A stretch of DNA of 64,000 nucleotides from Clostridium sp. Marseille-P299 (GCF_900078195.1 NZ_FJVE01000007.1:1116001-1180000); one strand, 5' to 3'; positions 1 through 11,500 are shown, numbered from the stretch's first letter. Numbers and translations: made by a program. Notes: a model not told the origin generated them from the sequence alone.

Positions 1-209
1 GCGATTGTAACAATGTCTAACTCATCATCATTCAACAATTCATTTACATTTGAATAAATATGTAATCCGTTTTCTTTCGCTTTTTCTAAGGCTTCCTCTC
101 GAATATCAAAGACTCCTTTTACATGAATTTCTGGTATTCTAGATAAGACATTCTTAACATGCCATGCTCCCATGCCACCATATCCAATAATAGCCATATA
201 ATGTTTCAT
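1..209 (-). CDS. Gfo/Idh/MocA-family oxidoreductase, N-terminal part (cut by window edge)
   Basis: Translating the minus strand from the ATG at 209 gives a protein that begins MKHYMAIIGYGGMGAWHV. This is a Rossmann beta-alpha-beta start with a GxGGMG dinucleotide-binding motif, followed by a second strand ending in an acidic residue (GVFDIREEA), the usual layout of NAD(P)-dependent sugar or inositol dehydrogenases of the Gfo/Idh/MocA family. About 69 residues are visible and the rest lies outside the window, so substrate cannot be guessed. It is divergent from the AraC gene at 536 across about 330 bp. Family assignment rests on the N-terminal fold pattern only. Confidence 0.7.
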   Translation of the reverse strand, partial: MKHYMAIIGYGGMGAWHVKNVLSRIPEIHVKGVFDIREEALEKAKENGLHIYSNVNELLNDDELDIVTI

Positions 210-535
210 ACGAATCCCCATTCTTGCGCACGTGTATTGTGTATAAAAAGTTTGTGGTGCGCAAACACAAACTTGTATGTGAAATTTTTTTTGATTTTCA
301 CACTACCTTAGTTAGTTGTTACTAGCTTGACTTTACACTTTCTGGATTTATTTAACATTCATAATTGTATTGTAGCACGAGTTAATATATAATACGTGAC
401 ATAAGATATATAAAATTGGACATTTCTTGCACTATTAGTGATTTGGGACTATATAAGTAAAATCATATTTATATGGTACCGTACATGTGTTTTTTCTCGG
501 ACTATGAGCAGCCATTACGTTAAATAGGAGGGACT
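210..535. promoter_or_regulatory. Divergent intergenic region with a 9-bp inverted repeat
   Basis: This 326-bp AT-rich stretch separates the oxidoreductase and AraC start codons and must hold both promoters. A perfect inverted repeat (AAGTTTGTG at 248-256, CACAAACTT at 266-274) lies about 40 bp upstream of the oxidoreductase ATG and could be an operator or a leader hairpin. A second weak pair (TGTGAAA at 278-284, TTTCACA at 296-302) follows it. A good AGGAGG ribosome binding site precedes the AraC start. No convincing -35/-10 pair was chosen. Confidence 0.4.
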
Positions 536-1321
536 ATGCTTAATTATGAAAATCGTTCGGAGTTATTTAGCGCTTTTAACATTGAGAATTTAACATTTCC
601 ATCACACTTGCACACCTACATTGAAATTATTTATGGTATTGGAAATGGACTTTTCGTTGGCATTGATGGGAGAGAATATCAGTTAAGGAAGGGTGATTTT
701 GCTATTGTGTTTCCAAATAGAATTCATAGCTATGAAACCTTTGATGCTTCTAAAGCAATTCTTATATTGTGTCCGTTAGAAATGGCGGGGGATTATCATT
801 CTGTTTTAATAAAAAGTCATCCAGAGGTACCATTGCTACATTCAGAGATAGTACATAAGGATGTACCGTATTTAATTAATTCCATTATGGCGTTAAATGT
901 TTCAGCAGAGAATGTATCACTTATGAAAGCATATATTCAATTAATTTTAGCATTGGTGTTGCCATATTTAAAATTAGTTAAGAATACAGATATCCAGCCA
1001 CCTGGGAGAATGGAACGATTAATTATGTATTTATCTGAACATTTTACAGAAATGATATCTCTTGATTTATTAGCAGAATATTTGGGAATCAGTAAGTATA
1101 GTGTATCAAGAATTTTTAATGAAAAGCTTAAAGTTAGTTTAAGCGACTATGTGAATATGCTAAGGATTGATTTTGCTAAAAGTTTGCTACGAGGAACACA
1201 GGATAGCATACTTAGTATTAGTATGACTTGTGGTTATGAAACTCCAAGAACTTTTAATCGAGAATTTAAAAAAATATGCGGCTGTAGTCCAAGAGATTAT
1301 CGGAATGTTAATAAAATATAG
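536..1321 (+). CDS. AraC-family transcriptional regulator with N-terminal cupin
   Basis: The 261-residue protein has an N-terminal cupin-like sensor region (SHLHTYIEIIYG near residue 23, then the GDFAIVFPNRIHSYE strand pattern) and a C-terminal pair of helix-turn-helix motifs from about residue 160, ending with the AraC signature GYETPRTFNREFKKICGCSPRDYR. Members usually bind a sugar or derivative in the cupin and activate nearby catabolic genes. The ATG follows a GGAGG at normal spacing. The gene stands alone on the plus strand and faces the broken GH43 gene. It differs from the two near-identical AraC paralogues further along. A role in pentose or xylan use is inferred from position. Confidence 0.85.
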   Translation: MLNYENRSELFSAFNIENLTFPSHLHTYIEIIYGIGNGLFVGIDGREYQLRKGDFAIVFPNRIHSYETFDASKAILILCPLEMAGDYHSVLIKSHPEVPLLHSEIVHKDVPYLINSIMALNVSAENVSLMKAYIQLILALVLPYLKLVKNTDIQPPGRMERLIMYLSEHFTEMISLDLLAEYLGISKYSVSRIFNEKLKVSLSDYVNMLRIDFAKSLLRGTQDSILSISMTCGYETPRTFNREFKKICGCSPRDYRNVNKI

Positions 1322-1410
1322 TATGGAAGGTCTGTTACGTATAGTTTTATGTGTATGTTATAAAATTCTTTGTAAGGTAAAAAATTGGAGTAATTATTCT
1401 TAGAATAAAG

Positions 1411-1607
1411 GGGGTATCACAAAATAAAGTTTTACTATGTACATCCAAATGTTTTTCGAAGAAGAAACAAACTTGTATTTTATACGAAAGAAAAGGTCAA
1501 GAATTGGTCATTTTGCCTTTAAGTCATCGTATATAATACAAGTTTGTTACGTAACAGAAAATCATGGAACAAACATATGAAACAATTTTATTTTGCGACA
1601 GCCTTTT
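1411..1607. repeat. Nested inverted-repeat element (MITE-like or large hairpin)
   Basis: Two inverted repeats are nested here. The inner pair, 1466-1487 and 1527-1548, matches at 21 of 22 positions (AACAAACTTGTATT and its complement at the outer edge). An outer imperfect pair lies at 1411-1433 and 1583-1603 (shared core CAAAATAAA). The right end runs into GCCTTTTTT, so on the plus strand the whole could act as a terminator for the AraC gene. The size and nested symmetry also fit a non-autonomous transposon remnant. No coding potential is seen. Confidence 0.5.
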
Positions 1608-1613
1608 TTAAAT

Positions 1614-3368
<1,755 letters not shown>

Positions 3369-3473
3369 CTATATAAACGCAACGAATAGGGAGCGTAGAA
3401 AGAAAAAGAGAAATATAATAAGAATCAGCTAGTATGAACTAAAATTGAAATACTTCGTGATGAGGAGGTCTTT

Positions 3474-5624
3474 ATGGATATTACAAATAACATAGTTAAG
3501 ATTAAGCAGTATCAGGAGCGTGCAAAAGAGCTAGTGGCTAAAATGAGCCTAGAAGAAAAAGTGGATCAAACATTACATAGTGCACCAGCAATAGAACGCT
3601 TAGGTATAAAGGCATATAATTGGTGGAGTGAAGCTTTGCATGGGGTAGCAAGAGCAGGAGTTGCCACTGTATTTCCTCAAGCAATAGGATTAGCTGCAAC
3701 ATTTGATGAGGATTTTATAGAAAAAGTAGCAGATGCAATTTCTACAGAAGGTAGAGCAAAATTCAATATGCAGCAAAGGTTTGAAGATACTGACATATAT
3801 AAAGGTTTGACTTTCTGGTCTCCAAATGTAAATATATTTCGCGATCCTAGATGGGGAAGAGGTCATGAAACGTTTGGTGAAGACCCATATTTAACCTCAC
3901 GATTAGGAGTACGCTTTGTTAAGGGGTTACAAGGTCATGATGAAAATTATTTAAAAGCAGCGGCCTGTGCAAAGCATTTCGCAGTTCATAGTGGGCCTGA
4001 GGATGTAAGACATAGTTTTAACGCTGTTGTTAATAAACAGGATCTATATGAAACATATTTACCAGCCTTTAAAGCTTGTGTACAGGAAGCAAAAGTTGAG
4101 GCAGTGATGGGTGCCTATAACAGAACCAATGGAGAGCCTTGTTGTGGAAGTAAGGCGCTTCTTATTGATATTTTAAGAAAAGAATGGGGATTTGAAGGTC
4201 ATGTAGTTAGTGATTGCTGGGCGATAAAAGATTTTCATGAAGGACACCAGGTGACAAATACACCAGTGGAATCTGTTTCTATGGCAATGAATAATGGTTG
4301 CGATTTAAATTGTGGAAATTTATTTTATTATCTAAAGCAAGCAGTTTTGGAGGGTAAGGTAAAAGAAGAGCGTCTTGATGAGGCATTAATTAATTTATTT
4401 ACAACCAGAATGAAATTAGGAGTGTTTGATGAAAAAGGAGTAAATCCATTTGATAAGATTCCGTATTCTGTTGTAGATAGTAAGCAGATGCAAGAGCTGA
4501 ACCTTGAAGCTGCTTCAAAATGTGTCGTATTGTTAAGAAATGAACATAATCTTTTACCACTGAATAAAAGTAAGATTAAAACCCTTGGGGTAATTGGACC
4601 AAACGCAAATAATCGTAAAGCATTGGTTGGAAATTACGAAGGAACCGCTTCTAGATATTGGACAATTCTTGAAGGAATTCAAGAATATTTAGGTGATGAA
4701 GTTAGAGTTATGGCATCGGATGGATGTCATTTATGTCATAATAGAATCCAAGGCTTAGGAAAACCAAATGACCGTATCGCAGAAGTTAAGGGGATTTGTG
4801 AAGATAGTGATGTTATTATCGCATGTATGGGACTGGATTCTAGCTTGGAAGGAGAAGAAGGTGATCGTGGCAATGAATTTGCCAGTGGTGATAAACCAAA
4901 CTTAAATCTTCCAGGAATTCAACAAGAGGTATTAGAGACGATTAATCAATCTGGAAAGCCTGTAGTATTAGTGCTACTTTCTGGTAGTGCATTAGCGGTT
5001 AATTGGGCACAGGAGCATATCCCAGCTATTTTACAGGGATGGTACCCTGGGGCACAAGGTGGAAGAGCTATCGCAGAGATTCTATTTGGAGAAAAGAGCC
5101 CAGAAGGTAGACTTCCAGTAACCTTCTATCATTCCAGTGAGGAACTTCCGGATTTTACTGATTATAACATGGCAGGAAGAACTTATCGTTATATGAAACA
5201 GGAGGCATTATACCCATTTGGTTATGGCTTATCTTATACGAATTTTGAAATTAGTAATGTTGAAGCAAATCAAACAGATATCAAAATGGATGGAATCGAT
5301 ATTAGGGCTATCATAAAAAATGTTGGCTCAATGCAGGGAGTAGAGACGGTTCAAGCCTATGTCAAAGTGTGTGAAGAGAACACTCCAAATGCTCAACTAA
5401 AAGGTATTAAGAAAGTAGAACTAAAGCCTGGAGAAGAAAAAGAAATCGTAATTCATCTCCCTGTAGAAGCATTCGGATTGTACGATGAGGATGGAAAATT
5501 CCGAATCAAGCAGGGGAAAGTTTGCGTATATATTGGTGGCCAAGCGCCAGATAGTAGAAGTGAACAATTGACAGGAAAGAAAGTAAAAACCATTGAATTA
5601 ATGATTGGAAATGATATACAATAA
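3474..5624 (+). CDS. GH3 family beta-xylosidase/beta-glucosidase
   Basis: The 716-residue protein has the full GH3 layout: an N-terminal TIM-barrel domain with the KHFAVHSGPEDVRH loop, the nucleophile aspartate in GHVVSDCWAI (about residue 247), the second alpha/beta domain with VGNYEG and the GLDSSLEGEEGDR loop, and a C-terminal fibronectin III-like domain after YPFGYGLSYTNFE. No signal peptide is visible, so it is cytoplasmic. In this setting the likely job is removing xylose from the non-reducing end of imported xylo-oligosaccharides; beta-glucosidase activity cannot be excluded. An AGGAGG site precedes the ATG. The gene is followed by a terminator-like hairpin and then GH67. Confidence 0.9.
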   Translation: MDITNNIVKIKQYQERAKELVAKMSLEEKVDQTLHSAPAIERLGIKAYNWWSEALHGVARAGVATVFPQAIGLAATFDEDFIEKVADAISTEGRAKFNMQQRFEDTDIYKGLTFWSPNVNIFRDPRWGRGHETFGEDPYLTSRLGVRFVKGLQGHDENYLKAAACAKHFAVHSGPEDVRHSFNAVVNKQDLYETYLPAFKACVQEAKVEAVMGAYNRTNGEPCCGSKALLIDILRKEWGFEGHVVSDCWAIKDFHEGHQVTNTPVESVSMAMNNGCDLNCGNLFYYLKQAVLEGKVKEERLDEALINLFTTRMKLGVFDEKGVNPFDKIPYSVVDSKQMQELNLEAASKCVVLLRNEHNLLPLNKSKIKTLGVIGPNANNRKALVGNYEGTASRYWTILEGIQEYLGDEVRVMASDGCHLCHNRIQGLGKPNDRIAEVKGICEDSDVIIACMGLDSSLEGEEGDRGNEFASGDKPNLNLPGIQQEVLETINQSGKPVVLVLLSGSALAVNWAQEHIPAILQGWYPGAQGGRAIAEILFGEKSPEGRLPVTFYHSSEELPDFTDYNMAGRTYRYMKQEALYPFGYGLSYTNFEISNVEANQTDIKMDGIDIRAIIKNVGSMQGVETVQAYVKVCEENTPNAQLKGIKKVELKPGEEKEIVIHLPVEAFGLYDEDGKFRIKQGKVCVYIGGQAPDSRSEQLTGKKVKTIELMIGNDIQ

Positions 5625-5677
5625 AAGAGGGGAGCTGCTAGTGGAAGAAGATCTTCCCATGGCAGCCTTTCCTTTTT
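5622..5677 (+). terminator. Intrinsic terminator after the GH3 gene
   Basis: A stem of about 15 pairs (left arm 5634-5648, right arm 5652-5666, three mismatches) closes on a three-base loop around the GAAGATCTTC core. It is followed by CTTTCCTTTTT. It begins directly at the GH3 stop codon and ends about 40 bp before the GH67 start, so it may partly uncouple GH67 expression. Confidence 0.65.
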
Positions 5678-5716
5678 ATAAATGCAAGAGTTTTCGCTGT
5701 TATAAGGAGGGTATTT

Positions 5717-7705
5717 ATGTGGACACAGTTGTGGCTTAATTATGAGAAAAGAAATGATTGCGGGAATAGTACATATATTTCAAGTATAGCGATTCGTGGG
5801 TTTGATCGGGAACATCCAATTGTTAAAAATGCGATCAGAGAACTTAAAGTTGGAGCATGTAAAATGTTACATATTAATCCTGTAGAAGTAGATTTTGATA
5901 TGCTTCAGGAAGGAATTAAGATAATCCGTAATAACGAAGCTTCTAAGAAAGAGTGTTTTACGTTAAAAGAAGTAGATGGGGTTTTGAATTTAGAGGCTAC
6001 GGATGAAAATGGATTATTATATGGTGTTTTTTATATATTACGATACATAGCCATGGAGAAAAATCTTAAGGGCATTAAGGAAAATCAAAGCCCCGATAAT
6101 CCGTTACGTATGTTTAATCATTGGGACAATATGGATGGAAGCATTGAACGAGGATATTCGGGACACTCTTTTTTCTTTAAAAATAATGAAATTCTAGTTG
6201 ATGAGCGAGTGTTAGATTATGCAAGGATGGCAGCAAGTGTAGGAATCAATGGCGTTGTTATTAATAATGTCAATGTAAAGGATGCAGCAACAAAACTAAT
6301 TACTTCAAAGTATTTTAACCAACTTGCGAAACTATCTGAAATTTTTTCTGGCTATGGAATTCGACTTTTTCTTAGTCTAAACTTTGCATCTCCAATTGAG
6401 TTAGGGGATGTGGGGAGTGCAGATCCACTTGATCAAAAGGTAATTCTTTGGTGGAAAGAAAAGATGGCGGAGGTGTTTAAAAACATTCCGAATCTAGGTG
6501 GTTTTTTAGTGAAGGCAGATTCCGAAGGTAGACCTGGACCCTTTACCTATGGTAGAACACAGGCAGATGGAGCCAATATGCTTGCGGATATCGTAGACGA
6601 ATATGGAGCCATCATTATATGGAGATGTTTTGTTTACAATTGCACACAAGACTGGAGAGATTATAAAACGGATCGAGCAAGAGCTGGCTATGATAATTTT
6701 ATTAAAATGGATGGAGATTATCATAAGAATGTTATATTACAAATAAAAAATGGACCAATGGATTTTCAGGTAAGAGAACCAGTTTCTCCGTTACTTGGAG
6801 GGCTTAAGAATACGAATCAAATGCTAGAGGTACAAGTGGCACAAGAGTATACTGGTCATCAAATCGATATTTGTTATCTGATACCTATGTTTAAAGAAGT
6901 ATTAGATTTTAAGACGTATTGCAAAGATACGGAGGATACAGTTGCAGACATAATTAGTGGAAGAACCTTTGGAAAATTAAATACTGGAATTGCAGCAGTG
7001 ACGAATACAGGCAATGATGAAAACTGGACAGGAAATGATTTGGCAGCAGCAAATCTATATGGATTTGGTCGTCTAGCGTTTCAGACATCATTAACAGCAG
7101 AAGAAATTGCTGAGGAATTTATAAGGATGTTAATATCCAATGATGAAGAGGTCGTAAACACAATTAAGGAAATTTTATTGAAGTCTAGGGAAGTATATGA
7201 AAGTTATACGGCACCATTAGGTATTGGATGGATGGTGACACCTCATACACATTACGGACCAAGTGTGGACGGTTATGAGTATTCTAGATGGGGTACCTAT
7301 CATAGAGCGGATCACCTTGGTATTGGGGTTGATAGAACGATAAATGGAACTGATTATGTGAGTCAGTATTATGAGCCAAATGCTTCTATGTATAATGACA
7401 TTAAGACTTGTCCAGAAGAATTGTTGTTATTCTTTCATCATGTTCCTTATACCTATCAATTATCTAGTGGAAAGACTTTAATACAGCATATTTATGATAG
7501 TCATTTTGATGGAGTAAATGAAGTAGAAGCAATGATTGCTTCCTGGGAGAAATTAAAGGAGAAATTACCTCAACCGATTTATGAGCTTGTAAGTAATCGT
7601 TTTATGAAACAATTAGATAATGCAAAAGAATGGAGAGATCAGGTAAATTCCTATTTTTATCGAAAGAGTGGAATTGCTGATGAAAAAGGTAGAAAGATTT
7701 ATTAA
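5717..7705 (+). CDS. GH67 alpha-glucuronidase
   Basis: The 662-residue protein removes (4-O-methyl)-glucuronic acid from the non-reducing end of xylo-oligosaccharides. Family hallmarks are visible: an N-terminal GH67N-like domain, then RMFNHWDNMDGSIERGYSG starting the TIM barrel, VYNCTQDWRDYKTDRA, the NGPMDFQVREP segment, LEVQVAQEYTGHQ, and the C-terminal GWMVTPHTHYGP and RWGTYHRADHLGIG motifs. Length is close to the family norm of about 680. No signal peptide is present, so it acts in the cytoplasm on imported aldouronic acids. The start has GGAGGG at 7 bases. It sits between GH3 and GH2 in the same direction. Confidence 0.93.
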   Translation: MWTQLWLNYEKRNDCGNSTYISSIAIRGFDREHPIVKNAIRELKVGACKMLHINPVEVDFDMLQEGIKIIRNNEASKKECFTLKEVDGVLNLEATDENGLLYGVFYILRYIAMEKNLKGIKENQSPDNPLRMFNHWDNMDGSIERGYSGHSFFFKNNEILVDERVLDYARMAASVGINGVVINNVNVKDAATKLITSKYFNQLAKLSEIFSGYGIRLFLSLNFASPIELGDVGSADPLDQKVILWWKEKMAEVFKNIPNLGGFLVKADSEGRPGPFTYGRTQADGANMLADIVDEYGAIIIWRCFVYNCTQDWRDYKTDRARAGYDNFIKMDGDYHKNVILQIKNGPMDFQVREPVSPLLGGLKNTNQMLEVQVAQEYTGHQIDICYLIPMFKEVLDFKTYCKDTEDTVADIISGRTFGKLNTGIAAVTNTGNDENWTGNDLAAANLYGFGRLAFQTSLTAEEIAEEFIRMLISNDEEVVNTIKEILLKSREVYESYTAPLGIGWMVTPHTHYGPSVDGYEYSRWGTYHRADHLGIGVDRTINGTDYVSQYYEPNASMYNDIKTCPEELLLFFHHVPYTYQLSSGKTLIQHIYDSHFDGVNEVEAMIASWEKLKEKLPQPIYELVSNRFMKQLDNAKEWRDQVNSYFYRKSGIADEKGRKIY

Positions 7706-7921
7706 CTTAAACTTTGCAATTAGTAAATGAATATTTGATAAATTCAGAATTTAATTTATCTATATTACCATGATTAAAACTTTTTCATTTTTGTTCCGAT
7801 TCCTCATTTGGAAGCTACTAATGACTTATAACTTTGACAAAAACAGATATAAAAAGTTCAAAATCCTCACTTTGTTCTTCAAACAGTGAACTTTTTATAT
7901 CTAAATCAAAAGGAGGTACTT
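7706..7921 (+). promoter_or_regulatory. Leader with a 15-bp perfect hairpin just upstream of the GH2 gene
   Basis: A perfect 15-bp inverted repeat (7846-7860 with 7887-7901, arms starting GATATAAAAAGTTCA) encloses a 26-base loop and ends ten bases before the AAGGAGG of the GH2 gene. There is no long T tract after it, so it is more likely a translational or RNA-stability element, or an operator, than a simple terminator. The rest of the gap is AT-rich and holds nothing else I recognise. Confidence 0.5.
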
Positions 7922-10900
7922 ATGGGAAGTATAAGATTATTTAATGACGAATGGACTTTTTTAAAGACGAAACTTGATGTCACGAAAGAAGAGGCACTTG
8001 CTAATTTGGAGCAATTTAGACAAGTTGATATTCCTCATGATTGGCTGATTTATAATGTACATAATTTGTATGAAGATAGTTGTGGTTGGTATTATAAAAA
8101 ATTTAATTTAAGTTCTACATTAGAGTCATTGGGAAGTGTTTTTCTTCGATTTGATGGGGTTTATATGGACTCAACGGTATATGTCAACAATCAAAAAGTC
8201 GGTGATTGGAAATACGGGTATTCTGCTATTACACATGATATCACCAAAGCGTTAAGAAATGGTGAAAATGAGGTACTTGTACAGGTTAGATTTCAATCGC
8301 CAAACAGTCGATGGTATTCTGGTGCAGGTATTTTTCGTAATGTTTATATCAAAGAATGTAGCAGAGCATTTCTACCATTGGATGGAACGTATATCTCTAT
8401 CAATGAGCAAGGAGAGGATTATCTCTTAGAGGTTGAAACCGAAGTAGAGGGACAAATCACTGAAGACATTATGTGTCACTATTCTTTATGGTTTGAGAAT
8501 GAAATGATTCAGGACTTTGGGATGCAGAAAGTGTCTATGTTAAAGGAAAGTAGCAATGTTAATGATAGTAATTCTGCAGTATTAAAGGAAAGTAGTGAAG
8601 TTAATGGCAGTGAATCTGCGTCATTGAAGGACAGTAGTAATATAAATGGTAGTAAATTTGCGTCATTAAAGGAGATAATAAAAAATCCGAGAATTTGGGA
8701 TGTTGATTCTCCCCAATGTTATGAACTACAAGTGGAATTATATGATACATCCTGCAATGAATGTCTAGATTCTGAGAGGATTACCATAGGATTTCGATCA
8801 ATGAAATTTAATCCAGAACTAGGATTTATCTTAAATGGACGACAATTAAAAGTTCATGGGGTATGTGAGCACCATGATTTTGGATGCCTTGGAGCGGCAT
8901 TTTATAAAGAAGCAATGCGAAGGAAGTTTAAAATACTTCGTGAAATGGGCGTAAATGCTCTTAGAACAAGTCATAATATGCCTGCAAAAGAAGTTATGGA
9001 ATTAGCCGATGAAATGGGTTTTTTAATTGTAAATGAAGCTTTTGATATGTGGGAGAGAAATAAAACAGAATACGATTATGCACGTTTCTTTATAGAATGG
9101 GCAAAGGAAGATGTGAAGAGTTGGATTCGCCGTGACAGAAATCATCCAAGTTTAATGTTATGGTCCATTGGAAATGAAATCTATGATACACATGTGGATG
9201 AGCATGGCCAGGAAATAACGGAAAGGCTAGTCTGGCTAGTACGTGAACATGATCCGAAAGAAAATGCATTAATAACAATTGGTTCAAATTATATGCCTTG
9301 GGAAAATGCAAGAAAGTGTGCCGATATTGTTAAAATTGCAGGTTATAATTATGCGGAAAAATATTATGAGGCTCATCATAAGGAGTACAAGGATTGGGTG
9401 ATTTATGGAAGTGAAACTGCATCACTTGTACAAAGCAGAGGAGTATATAAATTTCCATTGTCAAAACCAATTTTATCAGATGAAGATGAGCAATGTTCAG
9501 CATTGGGAAATTCCACCACGAGTTGGGGGACAAAAAATGCAGAGCAATGCATTATAGATGACCGTGATGCTAAATTTTGTTTTGGTCAATTTATATGGAC
9601 TGGATTTGATTACATCGGTGAGCCGACACCATATCACACGAAAAACTCTTATTTTGGTCAGCTAGATACGGCTGGATTTCCAAAAGATGCGTATTATATT
9701 TTTAAAGCAGAGTGGACGGATGCAAAGAAGAACCCAATGGTACATGTATTTCCGTATTGGGATTTTAATGAGGGGCAGTTAATTGATGTGCGTGCATGTA
9801 CCAACGGGGCAGCAGTTGAGCTTTTTGTAAATGATATTTCATATGGATGTCAGGCAATTAATCATGAAACTGGTAAAAAATTATTAGGTGAATGGAAGGT
9901 TCCTTATTCCCCTGGAACTATAAAGGCAATTGCCTATGACATTGATGGAGAACCAATTGCAGAAGAAGTGAGAAATTCATTCCTAGACGCAAAACAGATT
10001 ACTCTGTCTGCGGATAAAACAAAATTGCTAGCTAATGGAGAAGATTTATGTTTCCTTACAATCGCAGTGGAAGATGAATTCATGAATCCTGTGGAAAATG
10101 CAATGAATTATGTAACGGTAACCCTTGATGGACCAGGTAGATTGCTGGGATTAGACAATGGAGACAGTACAGATTATGACGAATATAAAAGTAATGTAAG
10201 AAAACTTTTTAATGGAAAGTTACTGGCAGTGATTGGAACAACATGTAAAGCTGGAGAAATCAAAGTTACTTTATCAGGAGAAGGCCTAAAAAGTAGCACC
10301 ATTACTCTTACTTTGGTAGAATCTAAGATAAGGGAAGAAATCTGTGCAAGGGAGGATTTTCGGAGTTATGATAGAAGTGAAAAAGGGCATCCGATTATCC
10401 CTGTTAGAAAAATAGAACTATCTCTTAAAGAAGGAAATGAACTAAATGAAAATGTAAAAGAGCTGATGTGCAAAGCATATATTTATCCGGAGGATGCTTC
10501 TGATACAAACTTGATTTGGAAAGTAGTAAATGACTCTGGAATAGAAATATCCTATGCACAAGTAGAAGAAATTAAAAATGAGGGTAACGTTCATATAGCA
10601 AAGGTGAAAGCGATTGGAGATGGAGATTTTTATGTAAGATGTATGTCAAAAAGCGGAACGGATAAGATAAGAATTATATCTTCCATGAATTTTCATGCAA
10701 AAGGGATAGGGCGAGCGTTCTTAAATCCTTACGAATTTATTTATGCAGGACTATGTACAGATACAATTGGTGACATTGGAAATGGGAATGAAAAAGGAAT
10801 TTCAACTTCTAGAGACGGGATAAGTGGTGTCATATATAAAAACCTCGATTTTGGGGATTATGGATCTGATGAAATCACCATACCAATTTTTGCTTTAACT

Positions 10901-11500
10901 AGCGATGAATATGAAATCGAGATATGGCAAGGAAGCCCGAATGAGTTAGGTAGTGAAAAATTAACGACAGTAACTTATCAAAAAGAGTCTATTTGGAATA
11001 CCTATCAAGAAGAGACTTATTTGTTACCTCGTAGAATCAAAGGAATCGCTACGATTGCATTTATGTTAAAGGAAAAAGTACATATAAAAGGATTTAAGTT
11101 TCGTAAGCTGAATAAGGCAATTAGCAAAGTTAATGCAGCAGAATGCAACCGAGTATATGGAGATGACTTTATCATTGAATCAGAGGCAGTCACAGGTATT
11201 GGAAATAACGTTACATTAGAATATGAGAATATGGATTTTGGAAGCGAAGGAGTAAGTAAAATTGAGATTACTGGAAGAACACCTCTATCCGTAAATACAA
11301 TACATATTCATTTCACGAAAGAGGATGGAACAAAACAAAATTGCATCGTAGAATTTGATAAGAGGAATGAAAATTCTACAAACCTTGATTATGTAAGTCA
11401 GTTGTTTGAAATCGATAAATTAGAAGGAAAAGGAACGGTAGCATTTGTATTCTTACCAGGAAGTAATTTTGACTTTAATTCCTTTCAATTTATCAGGTAG
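7922..11500 (+). CDS. GH2 family glycoside hydrolase (beta-galactosidase/glucuronidase type), multidomain
   Basis: The 1192-residue protein starts MGSIRLFNDEWTF after AAAGGAGG; an in-frame ATG 36 bases upstream has no such site. An N-terminal sugar-binding jelly-roll (DIPHDWLIYN, SRWYSGAGIFRNVYI) is followed by an immunoglobulin-like domain, then a TIM barrel with the acid/base glutamate in MLWSIGNEIYD (about residue 418) and the nucleophile in YGSETAS (about residue 494). C-terminal bacterial-Ig-like and beta-sandwich modules extend it beyond LacZ length. No signal peptide is seen. GH2 covers galactosidase, glucuronidase and related activities; in a xylan locus it may remove side-chain galactose or arabinose, but the substrate is not readable. 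Residues 209-250 are a threefold repeat inserted in the sandwich region. Confidence 0.85.
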   Translation: MGSIRLFNDEWTFLKTKLDVTKEEALANLEQFRQVDIPHDWLIYNVHNLYEDSCGWYYKKFNLSSTLESLGSVFLRFDGVYMDSTVYVNNQKVGDWKYGYSAITHDITKALRNGENEVLVQVRFQSPNSRWYSGAGIFRNVYIKECSRAFLPLDGTYISINEQGEDYLLEVETEVEGQITEDIMCHYSLWFENEMIQDFGMQKVSMLKESSNVNDSNSAVLKESSEVNGSESASLKDSSNINGSKFASLKEIIKNPRIWDVDSPQCYELQVELYDTSCNECLDSERITIGFRSMKFNPELGFILNGRQLKVHGVCEHHDFGCLGAAFYKEAMRRKFKILREMGVNALRTSHNMPAKEVMELADEMGFLIVNEAFDMWERNKTEYDYARFFIEWAKEDVKSWIRRDRNHPSLMLWSIGNEIYDTHVDEHGQEITERLVWLVREHDPKENALITIGSNYMPWENARKCADIVKIAGYNYAEKYYEAHHKEYKDWVIYGSETASLVQSRGVYKFPLSKPILSDEDEQCSALGNSTTSWGTKNAEQCIIDDRDAKFCFGQFIWTGFDYIGEPTPYHTKNSYFGQLDTAGFPKDAYYIFKAEWTDAKKNPMVHVFPYWDFNEGQLIDVRACTNGAAVELFVNDISYGCQAINHETGKKLLGEWKVPYSPGTIKAIAYDIDGEPIAEEVRNSFLDAKQITLSADKTKLLANGEDLCFLTIAVEDEFMNPVENAMNYVTVTLDGPGRLLGLDNGDSTDYDEYKSNVRKLFNGKLLAVIGTTCKAGEIKVTLSGEGLKSSTITLTLVESKIREEICAREDFRSYDRSEKGHPIIPVRKIELSLKEGNELNENVKELMCKAYIYPEDASDTNLIWKVVNDSGIEISYAQVEEIKNEGNVHIAKVKAIGDGDFYVRCMSKSGTDKIRIISSMNFHAKGIGRAFLNPYEFIYAGLCTDTIGDIGNGNEKGISTSRDGISGVIYKNLDFGDYGSDEITIPIFALTSDEYEIEIWQGSPNELGSEKLTTVTYQKESIWNTYQEETYLLPRRIKGIATIAFMLKEKVHIKGFKFRKLNKAISKVNAAECNRVYGDDFIIESEAVTGIGNNVTLEYENMDFGSEGVSKIEITGRTPLSVNTIHIHFTKEDGTKQNCIVEFDKRNENSTNLDYVSQLFEIDKLEGKGTVAFVFLPGSNFDFNSFQFIR
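8546..8671 (+). repeat. Three in-frame 42-bp tandem repeats inside the GH2 gene
   Basis: Three consecutive 42-bp units encode 14-residue segments of the form (E/D)SS-x-(V/I)N-x-S-x-x-A-x-LK, at 8546-8587, 8588-8629 and 8630-8671. They are Ser/Asn/Lys rich and lie between two beta-sandwich strands in the domain before the TIM barrel. The units differ by point changes, so this is not an assembly artefact of identical copies. The likely effect is a flexible surface loop. Confidence 0.75.

Noticed and set aside
9090..9533. Minus-strand open frames opposite the GH2 gene
   Set aside because: His/Leu-rich shadows of the GH2 coding strand with no start signals.
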